A stretch of 64,000 nt of DNA from SYOC01 sp964441775. GTDB lineage: Bacteria; Desulfobacterota; Binatia; Bin18. Under the pieces are notes generated by a model. It was given only the letters and a program-made list of their open reading frames with translations, had not been told where the DNA came from and ran no database searches. Below, piece by piece: positions 1-7,869 of this stretch. A program made the translations under genes and the position numbers. The stretch is taken from the NCBI GenBank assembly GCA_964441775.1, contig CAYTVL010000002.1:62001-126000 (forward strand). The letters are read 5' to 3'. Numbering within the stretch: the first letter of the stretch is position 1; each line of letters starts with the position of its first letter.

Positions 1-72
1 ACACCGGAGAACCAGAAGCCGGTAGAAGACGCGATGGATTTCCTGCTCCATCGGCTGCGGGTGAGTTTATGA
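1..72 (+). CDS. 3' end of an unidentified gene (partial)
   Basis: An open frame enters from the left edge and stops with TGA at 70-72, giving 23 C-terminal residues (ends DFLLHRLRVSL). The stop overlaps the ATG of the following ferredoxin gene in an ATGA arrangement, so the two are probably translationally coupled. The visible piece is too short to assign to a family. Its position before a ferredoxin and hopanoid genes makes a hopanoid or redox-related product possible, but that is only a guess from context. Confidence 0.55.
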   Translation, partial: TPENQKPVEDAMDFLLHRLRVSL

Positions 73-263
73 AAGTGCGCATTGAGTACGCCGTCTGCAA
101 CTCTTGCGGCCTGTGCCGTGAGGTGTGCCCCGAGTGGGCTATCACGCAGAAATATCTGGAGCCCCGGCATTTGTACGAGGTGCATGCCGAAAAATGCACG
201 GGCTGCGGCGAATGTCTCGAATACTGCCCCGCGCCGGGGGCTCTGCTGCAATATGAATCGTAA
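69..263 (+). CDS. 2[4Fe-4S] ferredoxin-type protein
   Basis: The 64-residue protein has two classical cluster-binding motifs: CNSCGLCREVCP near residues 10-21 and CTGCGECLEYCP near residues 43-54. This is the length and spacing of small bacterial dicluster ferredoxins, which are soluble cytoplasmic electron carriers. The ATG overlaps the stop of the preceding gene by 4 bp. hpnA follows after about 50 bp, so the gene lies at the head of, or inside, a hopanoid transcription unit. It may supply electrons to a hopanoid enzyme such as the radical-SAM protein HpnH encoded elsewhere, but the partner is not visible and this is inference. Confidence 0.85.
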   Translation: MKVRIEYAVCNSCGLCREVCPEWAITQKYLEPRHLYEVHAEKCTGCGECLEYCPAPGALLQYES

Positions 264-314
264 CTGCTTGCTCCCCTTGACACACTAGGACAGCCCCTTT
301 AGGGGGAAGGGCTT

Positions 315-1307
315 ATGCGTGTGCTGGTCACGGGAGCAACGGGATTTGTGGGCGGGGCGGTAGCGCGAGCATTGCTGCACGCCGGGCGTGAGGTGCGGCT
401 GTTGGTGCGTCCGACTGCGGATCGCCGCAACATTCACGATCTGGCTGTGGAAGTCTATCATGGGGATGTGACGGATCTAGATTCGCTGCGGCGCGCCACC
501 GCAGGCTGCACGCAGGTGTACCACGTGGCGGCGTTGTACAAACTTTGGGTGCGGCGCAAACGAGAAATTTATGAGAGCAATGTCACCGGGACGGAGAACA
601 TCTGCATCGCCGCGCGTGAGCACCGCGTGGAAAAAGTCGTCTACACCAGCTCTGTGGCGACGCTAGGCTTGCCGCGCGATGGCTCCCCGGGCGACGAAGA
701 GACGCCGGTGTCTCTGAAAGATATGGTCGGCCATTACAAGCGGAGCAAGTATCTCGCTGAACAAGTCGCGCTCGACTACGCCAAGGAAGGTCTCCCTGTT
801 GTCATTGTTAATCCAAGCACTCCAGTCGGCGTGGCCGACGTGAAGCCCACCCCGACCGGAAAGATTATTGTCGATTTTCTCAACGGCAGAATGCCAGCCT
901 ACGTCGATACGGGGTTGAACTTGATCGACGTTGAGGATGTGGCGGCTGGCCATATCCTGGCGGCGGAAAAGGGTAGGGTGGGAGAGAAGTATCTTTTAGG
1001 CAATGAGAATTTGACGTTACGGCAAATCCTTTTCCTCTTGTCTGAGTTAACTGGACACCCAGCGCCGCGTTTCAAAGTGCCGTATGGAGTGGCGTTGGGT
1101 GTCGCGTACGTTGACGCCGCCATTGCTCGTCTCATTCCCGGACGTGAGCCCTTTGTTCCGCCGGTCGGCGTGAAGCTCAGCAAGAAAAAAATGTTCTTTG
1201 ACGCACGGAAAGCCGTGCGGGAATTGGGGCTCCCGCAGACGCCGGTGCGTGAAGCATTGCAAAAAGCCATCGTCTGGTTCTGCCAGAACGGCTATGTCAA
1301 AGTGTGA
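315..1307 (+). CDS. hpnA: Hopanoid-associated sugar epimerase HpnA
   Basis: This 330-residue protein is an extended short-chain dehydrogenase/NAD-dependent epimerase. The N-terminal nucleotide-binding loop G7-A-T-G10-F-V-G13 follows a beta strand at the very start, a Ser pair lies at 112-113, and the catalytic YxxxK is Y141-K145. The sequence closely resembles the HpnA family linked to hopanoid loci, which is thought to act in making sugar-linked or ribosyl-derived hopanoid head groups; its exact reaction is not settled. The start is ATG with an AGGGGGAAGG-type ribosome-binding site just upstream. The TGA overlaps the GTG start of hpnB by 4 bp, indicating one operon. Confidence 0.9.
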   Translation: MRVLVTGATGFVGGAVARALLHAGREVRLLVRPTADRRNIHDLAVEVYHGDVTDLDSLRRATAGCTQVYHVAALYKLWVRRKREIYESNVTGTENICIAAREHRVEKVVYTSSVATLGLPRDGSPGDEETPVSLKDMVGHYKRSKYLAEQVALDYAKEGLPVVIVNPSTPVGVADVKPTPTGKIIVDFLNGRMPAYVDTGLNLIDVEDVAAGHILAAEKGRVGEKYLLGNENLTLRQILFLLSELTGHPAPRFKVPYGVALGVAYVDAAIARLIPGREPFVPPVGVKLSKKKMFFDARKAVRELGLPQTPVREALQKAIVWFCQNGYVKV

Positions 1308-2578
1308 ACCGAGAGGTTGCGGGGACAGTGGTGACGGTGCTCATTACTTTTGGCGTCATTTCAGTTCTGATTTGGCTGGGGATTCTTTTCCATCCTGCGC
1401 GCCCGTGGGACTTTCAACCAGTAGGAGACGATGACGAACTGCCGCCGGTGCCTCAAGTGTGGCCGTCGGTCTGCATTCTCGTGCCGGCGCGCAACGAAAG
1501 TGAAGCGCTGCCCCACTCCTTGCCTGCGCTCCTGACGCAAGACTATCCGGGTGAATTCACCGTAGTGGTCATTGACGACCGTTCGCAAGATGGTACGGCT
1601 GCGGTTGCAGGCAAGATTGCCGAGCATTGTGGCGCCGAGAAACGACTGACCGTTCTTACCGGCGCCCCGTTGCCATCGGGGTGGGTGGGAAAAGTCTGGG
1701 CGTTGGAACAAGGGGCGACCTGGTGTGGATATGGTTCAATCGGCAACAGACCTCCTGAAGCCAGCCTTCCTCCTGAAGCTCTTCTCAAGCCTCAGTATTT
1801 CTTGCTTACCGATGCTGATATTCACCACGCGCCCTGCTCGCTTCGCCGTCTCATTGCGGAGAGCGAAAACGGAAGACTCGCCTTGAACAGTCGCATGGCG
1901 CGTCTGCGCTGTGTGTCTGCGGCGGAGCGATGGCTCATTCCACCTTTTGTCTTCTTTTTTAATATGTTGTATCCCATGCGGCAAGTGAATGATCCACGCA
2001 GCGCTCTGGCGGGAGCGGCTGGCGGGTGTGTGCTGCTGCAAACGGCGGCGTTGGCGCGAGCAGGTGGCTTTGCCTGTATCAAAGATCGCATCATTGATGA
2101 TGTCAGTTTGGCGCGGCAGATCAAACGCCCCGATGCGCCTATTCAGTTGGCGCTCAGCCGCATGGAAGTAGAGAGCCGGCGGGTATATGATTCGCTCCAC
2201 ACTATTTGGGTCATGGTCCGTCGCACGGCGTTTACCGAATTGCACTATTCGTGGCTGCGGTTACTGGGCACGATCGTGGGAATGGGGCTCATGTTTGTCG
2301 TGCCCCCACTGTGGACCGTCGGCGGCGCTGGACTGTTGGTGTGGCATTTGCTCGGTGGAAACGGGGATGGATCTTCAGGTCTGGTCTTGGCGACGATGCT
2401 AGGAGGCTGCGCATGGGTGGTGATGGCGGTGGTGTATCGACCAGCGGTGCGTTTTTTTCACCTGCCATCGGCTTGGTATTGGACGTTGCCGATTGCTGGG
2501 ATATTGTACGAAGGAATGACCCTGGACTCCGCGTTGCGCCACGCGACCGGCAAGCGCATCGGCTGGCGCGATCAATAG
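1304..2578 (+). CDS. hpnB: Hopene-associated glycosyltransferase HpnB
   Basis: The protein has 424 residues: a membrane segment near residues 8-28, then a GT-A/family 2 glycosyltransferase domain. Diagnostic pieces are the VPARNE motif at about 60-65, DD91-92, and TDAD at 169-172, the probable metal/nucleotide-sugar-binding aspartates. Several hydrophobic segments lie in the last 120 residues, as in the HpnB family, so it is probably an inner-membrane enzyme with a cytoplasmic catalytic domain. The start is GTG and overlaps the hpnA stop (GTGA). Its role in decorating hopanoids is inferred from its conserved genomic linkage to the pathway. Confidence 0.88.
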   Translation: MNREVAGTVVTVLITFGVISVLIWLGILFHPARPWDFQPVGDDDELPPVPQVWPSVCILVPARNESEALPHSLPALLTQDYPGEFTVVVIDDRSQDGTAAVAGKIAEHCGAEKRLTVLTGAPLPSGWVGKVWALEQGATWCGYGSIGNRPPEASLPPEALLKPQYFLLTDADIHHAPCSLRRLIAESENGRLALNSRMARLRCVSAAERWLIPPFVFFFNMLYPMRQVNDPRSALAGAAGGCVLLQTAALARAGGFACIKDRIIDDVSLARQIKRPDAPIQLALSRMEVESRRVYDSLHTIWVMVRRTAFTELHYSWLRLLGTIVGMGLMFVVPPLWTVGGAGLLVWHLLGGNGDGSSGLVLATMLGGCAWVVMAVVYRPAVRFFHLPSAWYWTLPIAGILYEGMTLDSALRHATGKRIGWRDQ

Positions 2579-2591
2579 CGTTGGAGCACGC

Positions 2592-3389
2592 ATGGCGGAA
2601 AACGATTCTCGCGGAGAAAGCGCAAAGACAGGCGTTCAGGCAACTGCTCCCATCGGCGTTTTTACTGCACTTGCGTGGGAGAGCGCTGCGGTGCGCTCGG
2701 TGCTCAAACGTGTCGCCAAAATTGAGGAGCATGTCTGGCGTGGCTTTGCTGGCGAGCAGGAATTCCACGTCATCACTGGCGGCATTGGTCCGCACCGCAC
2801 CCGGCAGACACTGGACCGGTTTACCGCAGCGCCGTTTTCCGCCGTGCTCTCGGTAGGCTGCGCGGGCGCGCTCATTCCTGGTTTAACGACCGGGCAACTT
2901 GTCCTGGCCCCGGACATTCGTCTGCAACCTGTAAAAGATGATGACAGGTTGGAACGCTTGCCTGTTGATGAGGCGCTGCTCGCACGGACACAAACGGCGG
3001 CGGTGCGCAGCAAGGTTGCCGTCGCTCACGGACCGTTGTTTACCAGTCCAAAGGTCCTCTTCACTCCAGAGGAGAAAGCGGCGCAGGGGAAACGCACGGG
3101 CGCGATCGCCGTGGAAATGGAAAGCGGGATGCACGCTGCTTTCGCTGCCGAACGTGGTCTGCCGTTTTTAGTGCTGCGCGTCATTCTTGATGGGGTCGAT
3201 ATGACAATCCCAGCAGTGGCCGGACTCACCACGCCGAAAGGCGAGGTGCGCCGGTTGCGCGCCGCCGCCTATGTGGCGACCCATCCGCATCATTTGCCGG
3301 CGTTGCTGGCCCTTAAGCGGGCGCGCGAGGCGGCCGCGCAAACCATTGCTCGACTCTGTCGAGAACTGTTCTCTCAACTTTCTTCCTAA
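2592..3389 (+). CDS. hpnG: Hopanoid-associated nucleoside phosphorylase HpnG
   Basis: This 265-residue protein of the purine nucleoside phosphorylase/MTAN superfamily lies 13 bp after hpnB. The glycine-rich beta-turn GCAGALIPG is near residues 89-97, the family VEMES motif that contacts the ribose is at 174-178, and the general acid is probably D200. In characterised hopanoid producers HpnG removes adenine from adenosylhopane on the way to bacteriohopanetetrol-type lipids. Clustering with hpnA and hpnB supports this over a generic MTA/SAH nucleosidase. The first 20 residues are weakly conserved in type, so a start a few codons downstream is possible. Confidence 0.85.
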   Translation: MAENDSRGESAKTGVQATAPIGVFTALAWESAAVRSVLKRVAKIEEHVWRGFAGEQEFHVITGGIGPHRTRQTLDRFTAAPFSAVLSVGCAGALIPGLTTGQLVLAPDIRLQPVKDDDRLERLPVDEALLARTQTAAVRSKVAVAHGPLFTSPKVLFTPEEKAAQGKRTGAIAVEMESGMHAAFAAERGLPFLVLRVILDGVDMTIPAVAGLTTPKGEVRRLRAAAYVATHPHHLPALLALKRAREAAAQTIARLCRELFSQLSS

Positions 3390-3592
3390 AGAGAGAAATT
3401 TCTTTTTAAGCTCTGCGCCGCTGCTCCGATAGAGAATAGTGGGCGCGGCAGTGGGCAGTGCCTTGGAGAGTTAAATCGGCACTGTGATGCTGGAACCTCC
3501 TCCGTTACCTGCTCTCCCCTTGACCGGCGTATCTTCCTCTCTGCTGCCGCGCCCGCTCTTGCTCCTTGAGAGGCTGTCCCTATGATGGGGCG

Positions 3593-5764
3593 GTGCGCCG
3601 TGTTTACTTTTCCAAGCAGCGTGTTCAGATTGGCGCGCTGCTCTTCTTTTTTTTCTCTGTTGCTATTGTTTATGCTGCTTTTTCCCCAAGTGACCCCCCG
3701 GAAGTTGTCGCCACATTTACCAGCGAAGTCTTGACGATTGATGGGGTGCTCGACGAACCCGTTTGGCAAACGGCGCAACCGATTACGGAGTTACGCCAGC
3801 GAGAACCTGACGAAGGCGATCCTGCTTCACAGCGAACTGAAGTACGGGTGCTCTATTCGCGCTCACGGCTGTATGTCGGCGTCATGTGTTTTGATACAGA
3901 GTCGAGCGCCATCGTGGCGTCTCGTTTTGATCGTGATAGCGACTTGGAGCCGGATGATCGTGTATCGTTGCTGTTTGATACGTTTCTTGATCGACGGAAC
4001 GCCTTTCTCTTTCAAGTCAACTCCGTCGGCGCGCGTTTTGATCAGGTCATTACCGACGAGGGGCAAGATAAAAACCCAGATTGGAATGGCATTTGGTACG
4101 CCCGGACGAGCCGCACTGACCAAGGGTGGACCGCAGAGTTTGCGATTCCTTTCCAAACACTTCACTTCACGAAAGGACAGACCACGTGGGGGTTTAATGT
4201 ACAGCGAGTGATTAAACGCCGCACGGAAGAGGCGGTGTGGGCGGGCTATCGGCAGAATCTCGATTTTTTCCGCGTGTCCAAGGCCGGGCTATTGAAAGGG
4301 TTGGAATTTGCGGATCAGGGCGCCGGCCTCGATGTGGTTCCTTCCGTGACGACCTCGGCGAAACGGTCCGCAGCGGTGACGAAACCAGCGATTGATGCTT
4401 TCTACAATATCACCCCAAGTCTGACCTTGAGTCTGACTGGCAATACCGATTTTGGCGAGACCGAGGCGGATGAGGCACAAGTCAATTTGACTCGGTTTCC
4501 TCTATTCTTCCCAGAGAAGCGGCAATTCTTTCTTGAAGATGCCGGAAATTTCGCCACGAACGATCTCACGCCGACCTCTGGTCCGCTGGTGATCATCCCT
4601 TTTTTCAGCCGTCGCATTGGTATTGCCGACGACGGCAAATCGGTGGACTTACTTGGCGGCGCTAAACTGAGCGGTAAAATCGGGCCATACCGTTTGGGGA
4701 TGCTCAACGTCCAGACGGAAGAACGTGGACCCTTCTCCGAGGAAAACCTGAGCGTAGTGCGCCTCAAGCGCGATCTGTTTACAAAATCTTCTGTTGGCTT
4801 CATCGCTACTCAGCGCGCTCCGCTGCGAGGAGGCACGACGGGTTTGTTAGGCAGTGACTTTCGGTACAGCACCTCGGAATTCTGGGAGAACAAAAATCTC
4901 TCCTTCTCCGGGTTCTTCTTGAAGAGCTTTTTACCCCACGTGCGCAAAGATGAAGCCTGGGGCAATCAGCTTGATTTGCCGAACGACATCTGGGAAATTT
5001 TCGGCACTTATCGTGAGGTGCAACGAGATTTTGATGCGACGCTTGGGTTTGTGCCGCGCAAAGATATTCGCCGGTTTGGTTGGTTCCTGGAAGCGGCGCC
5101 GCGTCCGCACAAGTGGGGAGTGCGGCAAGTCTCCTGTGCGTTTGACGGAAACTACATTGTAAAGCCTGAGACCAATCTTTTGCTGACGCGCAACATCAAC
5201 TTTCCTTGCGAACTGCGGATGGATAGCGGCGATCTTGTCAACTTTCGCACGCAAGAGACGCGCGAGCGATTAACCCAGAATTTCGTGATTCACTCGGGTG
5301 TAAGCCTTCGGCCCGGCGGCTATCTCTTTCGCCGGCAACGAGTGCAATTGAGAAGCGCCGATAAGCGCGTAGTTGCGGTGCGGTTCTCATATGAATGGGG
5401 CCCCTTTTATCGGGGCAAGCAAGACGAGTGGATCACGCGACTTGACCTGCGCCCCGATCCGCATTTTTTTCTCAGCCTGGAATATACGCAAAACGATGTG
5501 CGGCTACCCGAGGGAGACTTTATTGTGCGGCTCATGCGCTTCCGGATGAGTCTGGCGCTCACTCCCGACTTGTCGTGGTTTAACTTAGTGCAATATGATT
5601 CAGAGTCGGGAAATTTAGCGCTCAACTCACGAATCCGCTGGATCATCGAACCGGGGAATGAGTTGTTCCTGGTGTATAACCACGGATGGATTGAAAGCGG
5701 GCGCGCCCTGCGACCAGTCCTCCGCGAAGCGAAAATCAAAGTGCAGTTTACTTATCGGTTTTGA
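3593..5764 (+). CDS. Outer-membrane DUF5916 protein with CBM9-like domain
   Basis: About 723 residues. A hydrophobic signal peptide (GALLFFFFSVAIVYAA) comes first, then a beta-sandwich domain of the CBM9-like type (IDGVLDEPVW near the start; WTAEFAIPFQTL further on), then a long segment typical of the DUF5916 beta-barrel. The last residue is Phe after alternating polar/hydrophobic strands, the usual C-terminal signature of an outer-membrane barrel. The chosen start is GTG at 3593; an in-frame TTG at 3566 would add nine residues and neither has a strong ribosome-binding site. The substrate is unknown; relatives are surface proteins suspected of carbohydrate binding or uptake. No obvious operon partner. 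Confidence 0.8.
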   Translation: MRRVYFSKQRVQIGALLFFFFSVAIVYAAFSPSDPPEVVATFTSEVLTIDGVLDEPVWQTAQPITELRQREPDEGDPASQRTEVRVLYSRSRLYVGVMCFDTESSAIVASRFDRDSDLEPDDRVSLLFDTFLDRRNAFLFQVNSVGARFDQVITDEGQDKNPDWNGIWYARTSRTDQGWTAEFAIPFQTLHFTKGQTTWGFNVQRVIKRRTEEAVWAGYRQNLDFFRVSKAGLLKGLEFADQGAGLDVVPSVTTSAKRSAAVTKPAIDAFYNITPSLTLSLTGNTDFGETEADEAQVNLTRFPLFFPEKRQFFLEDAGNFATNDLTPTSGPLVIIPFFSRRIGIADDGKSVDLLGGAKLSGKIGPYRLGMLNVQTEERGPFSEENLSVVRLKRDLFTKSSVGFIATQRAPLRGGTTGLLGSDFRYSTSEFWENKNLSFSGFFLKSFLPHVRKDEAWGNQLDLPNDIWEIFGTYREVQRDFDATLGFVPRKDIRRFGWFLEAAPRPHKWGVRQVSCAFDGNYIVKPETNLLLTRNINFPCELRMDSGDLVNFRTQETRERLTQNFVIHSGVSLRPGGYLFRRQRVQLRSADKRVVAVRFSYEWGPFYRGKQDEWITRLDLRPDPHFFLSLEYTQNDVRLPEGDFIVRLMRFRMSLALTPDLSWFNLVQYDSESGNLALNSRIRWIIEPGNELFLVYNHGWIESGRALRPVLREAKIKVQFTYRF

Positions 5765-5845
5765 GGCGAGGTGACTCGCAGGCTAGTCTCATCCAGCGTG
5801 GGGTCCAGGTCTGTCCGTGTGAATTTGATGAAGAGACAGGACTGC

Positions 5846-5925
5846 GTCATTCCCGCGCAAGTGGGAATCCAGGAATGGTGGAATGGATTCTGGGCAAGGC
5901 CGTAGGCCGCGACCCGGAATGACGA
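5846..5925. repeat. Possible dispersed intergenic repeat with short palindromes
   Basis: The spacer between the DUF5916 gene and the convergent TPR gene contains TTCCCGCGCAAGTGGGAA, an imperfect hairpin, and ends in a run related to its complement (CCCGGAATGACG). This resembles a class of REP-like intergenic elements seen in many environmental genomes whose ends read TCATTCCCGCG and CGGGAATGACG. Only one copy is visible here. It might also serve as a bidirectional terminator. Confidence 0.4.
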
Positions 5926-5973
5926 AGCCCGAAATCCACTGCATGATTTGTACGTTGTGTATTGGGGTCGCGC

Positions 5974-6777
5974 CTACTTCTTTTTCTTCGGAGCAGCAAC
6001 AGGCTGTCCATATTTCTCCGCCATCAGTTTCTTTTGTAAATCATACGCGGGCTGCGCTTTGTCGCGCTGGCCGGCGATGAGATAAAAACGAACGGCTTGC
6101 TGTAGTGAAGCAATGGCTTGATCTTTTTTCCCCAGTTCGCTGTACGCAACGCCTAAGCCATGATGAGCAACCGGATCTTCGGGATTCAAGCGCAACACTT
6201 CTTGGTATTCTTTTGCGGCATTCTCTTGTTGGCCTTGAGCGGCGAGAGTCTTGGCGAGCCGTAAATGAGCCGCGCTTTTATTGGGATCGAGTTTGATCGT
6301 TTCCTGATATTCACTCGCTGCTTCACTCAGCTGATTGTTTTGCTCAAGCGTCTGGCCGAGTTCAAAATGGGCGTTGGCGGAAGCGGCGTCGTGCGTGAGC
6401 GCTGTGCGAAACGATTGAATCGCTTCGTTGAGTTGATGGCTGAGGCGCTGGCCGACGCCTTGGTTCGTATAGTAACCTGCTAGCGCCGTGCGCGCCTCGC
6501 TCAGGCTAGGGTCCAATCGCAGCGCTTCTTGATACGACCGCAACGCTGCGTCGGAGGCCCCCAATTTCTCGTTGACAACGCCAAGACGATAGAAGGTGCG
6601 TGCATCGTTCGGCTCGTGCTTCAGCGCTTCGGTATAAGCGGAAAACGCTTCGCTCCACAGTTGCTCGTTTTCAAACCGTTGGCCTTTGTTGAACCAATCA
6701 TTAGCCGGGTAGGCGACTCCGTCGAAAAGAGAACAGGCAATCACAAGTTGTGCGAGAGCATTGACCAGCTTCTTCAC
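5974..6777 (-). CDS. Exported tetratricopeptide repeat protein
   Basis: The 267-residue product has an N-terminal signal-like segment (VNALAQLVIACSLFDG), a run of about six TPR units with the usual A/G/P spacing through residue 240, and a Lys-rich tail (AAPKKKK). The GTG start at 6777 is chosen because AGGAGG stands five bases upstream; an ATG 12 codons further out lacks such a site. TPR proteins scaffold protein complexes. This one is probably periplasmic or membrane-anchored, but its partner cannot be seen. It is convergent with the preceding DUF5916 gene. Confidence 0.82.
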   Translation of the reverse strand: MKKLVNALAQLVIACSLFDGVAYPANDWFNKGQRFENEQLWSEAFSAYTEALKHEPNDARTFYRLGVVNEKLGASDAALRSYQEALRLDPSLSEARTALAGYYTNQGVGQRLSHQLNEAIQSFRTALTHDAASANAHFELGQTLEQNNQLSEAASEYQETIKLDPNKSAAHLRLAKTLAAQGQQENAAKEYQEVLRLNPEDPVAHHGLGVAYSELGKKDQAIASLQQAVRFYLIAGQRDKAQPAYDLQKKLMAEKYGQPVAAPKKKK

Positions 6778-7004
6778 AGGGGCCTCCTCTGGACTGTGGG
6801 AGAGTGGCGCCAATTCTTCTTGTGCGCATCAACAGATGGGTCTAGGAACCAGCATGCCATTATTTCCTACATACCAAATACTCTCGGATATTCGCAACGG
6901 ACATGGTTCTTCCCTGACGGTGAGAGGAGCCTCTAGGCGATCGATGTTGCGTGGGATACAATAACACACAATTTATGGCCCAGCGCGGCATAACGGAGGA
7001 CAGC

Positions 7005-7226
7005 ATGGCCTCATGTGATCACCTATGTAATACCGAAGAACAGCTGCGCGACCTGTTGGCTGTGGTCAATGATCATTTAAAACTCCACGATACCGACGAA
7101 GATGCGTACAGCTCCCTCGTGGCGGTAGCGTTCCACCTTAACGAAGCGCTGCATGAGTTGAGCTATTTGTTAGACCAGGCGGAAGATGCGGAAGACGCGC
7201 ATCCACAAAAAGAAGTAGGACACTAA
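7005..7226 (+). CDS. Small acidic helical protein, unknown function
   Basis: This predicted 73-residue protein starts at an ATG preceded by GGAGG five bases upstream; an extension to an ATG at 6975 is possible but less well supported. The sequence is rich in Asp, Glu and Leu and predicted mainly helical (SLVAVAFHLNEALHELSYLL), possibly a coiled coil. It ends with charged residues. No family is recognised. A 61-codon gene follows after 6 bp and may be co-transcribed. Confidence 0.55.
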   Translation: MASCDHLCNTEEQLRDLLAVVNDHLKLHDTDEDAYSSLVAVAFHLNEALHELSYLLDQAEDAEDAHPQKEVGH

Positions 7227-7232
7227 GCACCT

Positions 7233-7418
7233 ATGGAACACCACGCTTCTGGCCAGAAACCAGTGAAACTTTTGACTGCCAAGAACGGCTTTATCCTGCA
7301 TATCACTCCACGACGGAAGCCAAAGGAAGTCACCATCGTAAAAACTACGGGGCCTCACCTGATCTATGGCATTTCGTACGGGCACCCCGAGCCCATGCCA
7401 GTCACTTTAAGCAACTGA
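7233..7418 (+). CDS. Small hypothetical protein
   Basis: A 61-residue open frame starts six bases after the previous small gene on the same strand. The product is basic and contains a Thr/Ile/Gly-rich region that could form a small beta structure. The ribosome-binding site is poor. It is kept because of its close spacing to the upstream gene and because it ends just before the convergent HTH gene without overlapping it. No homology is recognised. Confidence 0.35.
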   Translation: MEHHASGQKPVKLLTAKNGFILHITPRRKPKEVTIVKTTGPHLIYGISYGHPEPMPVTLSN

Positions 7419-7438
7419 GAAAGAACACGCAGCCCCGG

Positions 7439-7708
7439 TTACTGCATCGTTCCCACCGGAAACAAAAATCCCATTTGGTCATCCTCAAATCGTGGGCGAG
7501 ATTTAGGGGCTGGGTGAGATGAGGAGGGGAAGGCTTTGGCGAGATATGCGTCGGCGGCTTTGCGTGGGATGCGGTACGACCGTCCAATCCGCAAAGCGGG
7601 TAGTTCTCCTTTGTGAATGAGGTCTCGGACGACCCGTTGAGAGATGGAAAAGAGACGGGCAAACTCAGTGACAGTGTAGACTCTGGGTCGGATCTTGATA
7701 GGGTCCAT
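7439..7708 (-). CDS. Excisionase-type helix-turn-helix DNA-binding protein
   Basis: An 89-residue protein. Residues 11-60 fit the HTH_17/excisionase (winged MerR-like) domain: YTVTEFARLFSIS, then VVRDLIHKGELPALRIG, then YRIPRKAADAYL. Such proteins are small transcription factors or excision cofactors. No integrase or attachment site is visible nearby, so a stand-alone regulator is more likely than an active mobile element. The C-terminal 30 residues are polar and low in complexity. It lies downstream of nrdJ on the same strand, separated by a hairpin. Confidence 0.78.
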   Translation of the reverse strand: MDPIKIRPRVYTVTEFARLFSISQRVVRDLIHKGELPALRIGRSYRIPRKAADAYLAKAFPSSSHPAPKSRPRFEDDQMGFLFPVGTMQ

Positions 7709-7725
7709 GATGTTCCTACATCAAC

Positions 7726-7745
7726 GGGGCGTTGTAAAACGCCCC
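7726..7745. other. Perfect hairpin with GTAA tetraloop
   Basis: GGGGCGTT, loop GTAA, AACGCCCC: an eight base-pair perfect stem with a GNRA-type loop on the + strand. It lies between the end of nrdJ and the start of the HTH gene, both on the - strand. No T-run follows on either strand, so it is not a textbook intrinsic terminator. It may be a transcript-stabilising or processing hairpin, or an operator. Confidence 0.45.
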
Positions 7746-7869
7746 GCTCCGGCTTCCGGCCTCTTACCCCCTAGGAAGACGCCTCCACTCCCCGCGCTCC
7801 TCATTACCCGTCTTCCCTGCCCTCCACACACTGGGGTCCCGCGCACGTGGTTCCCTAGTTGTGGGATCA

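Noticed and set aside
7439..7708. A prophage or integrative element around the excisionase-like gene
   Set aside because: No integrase, attachment repeat or phage gene is visible on either side; housekeeping nrdJ follows.
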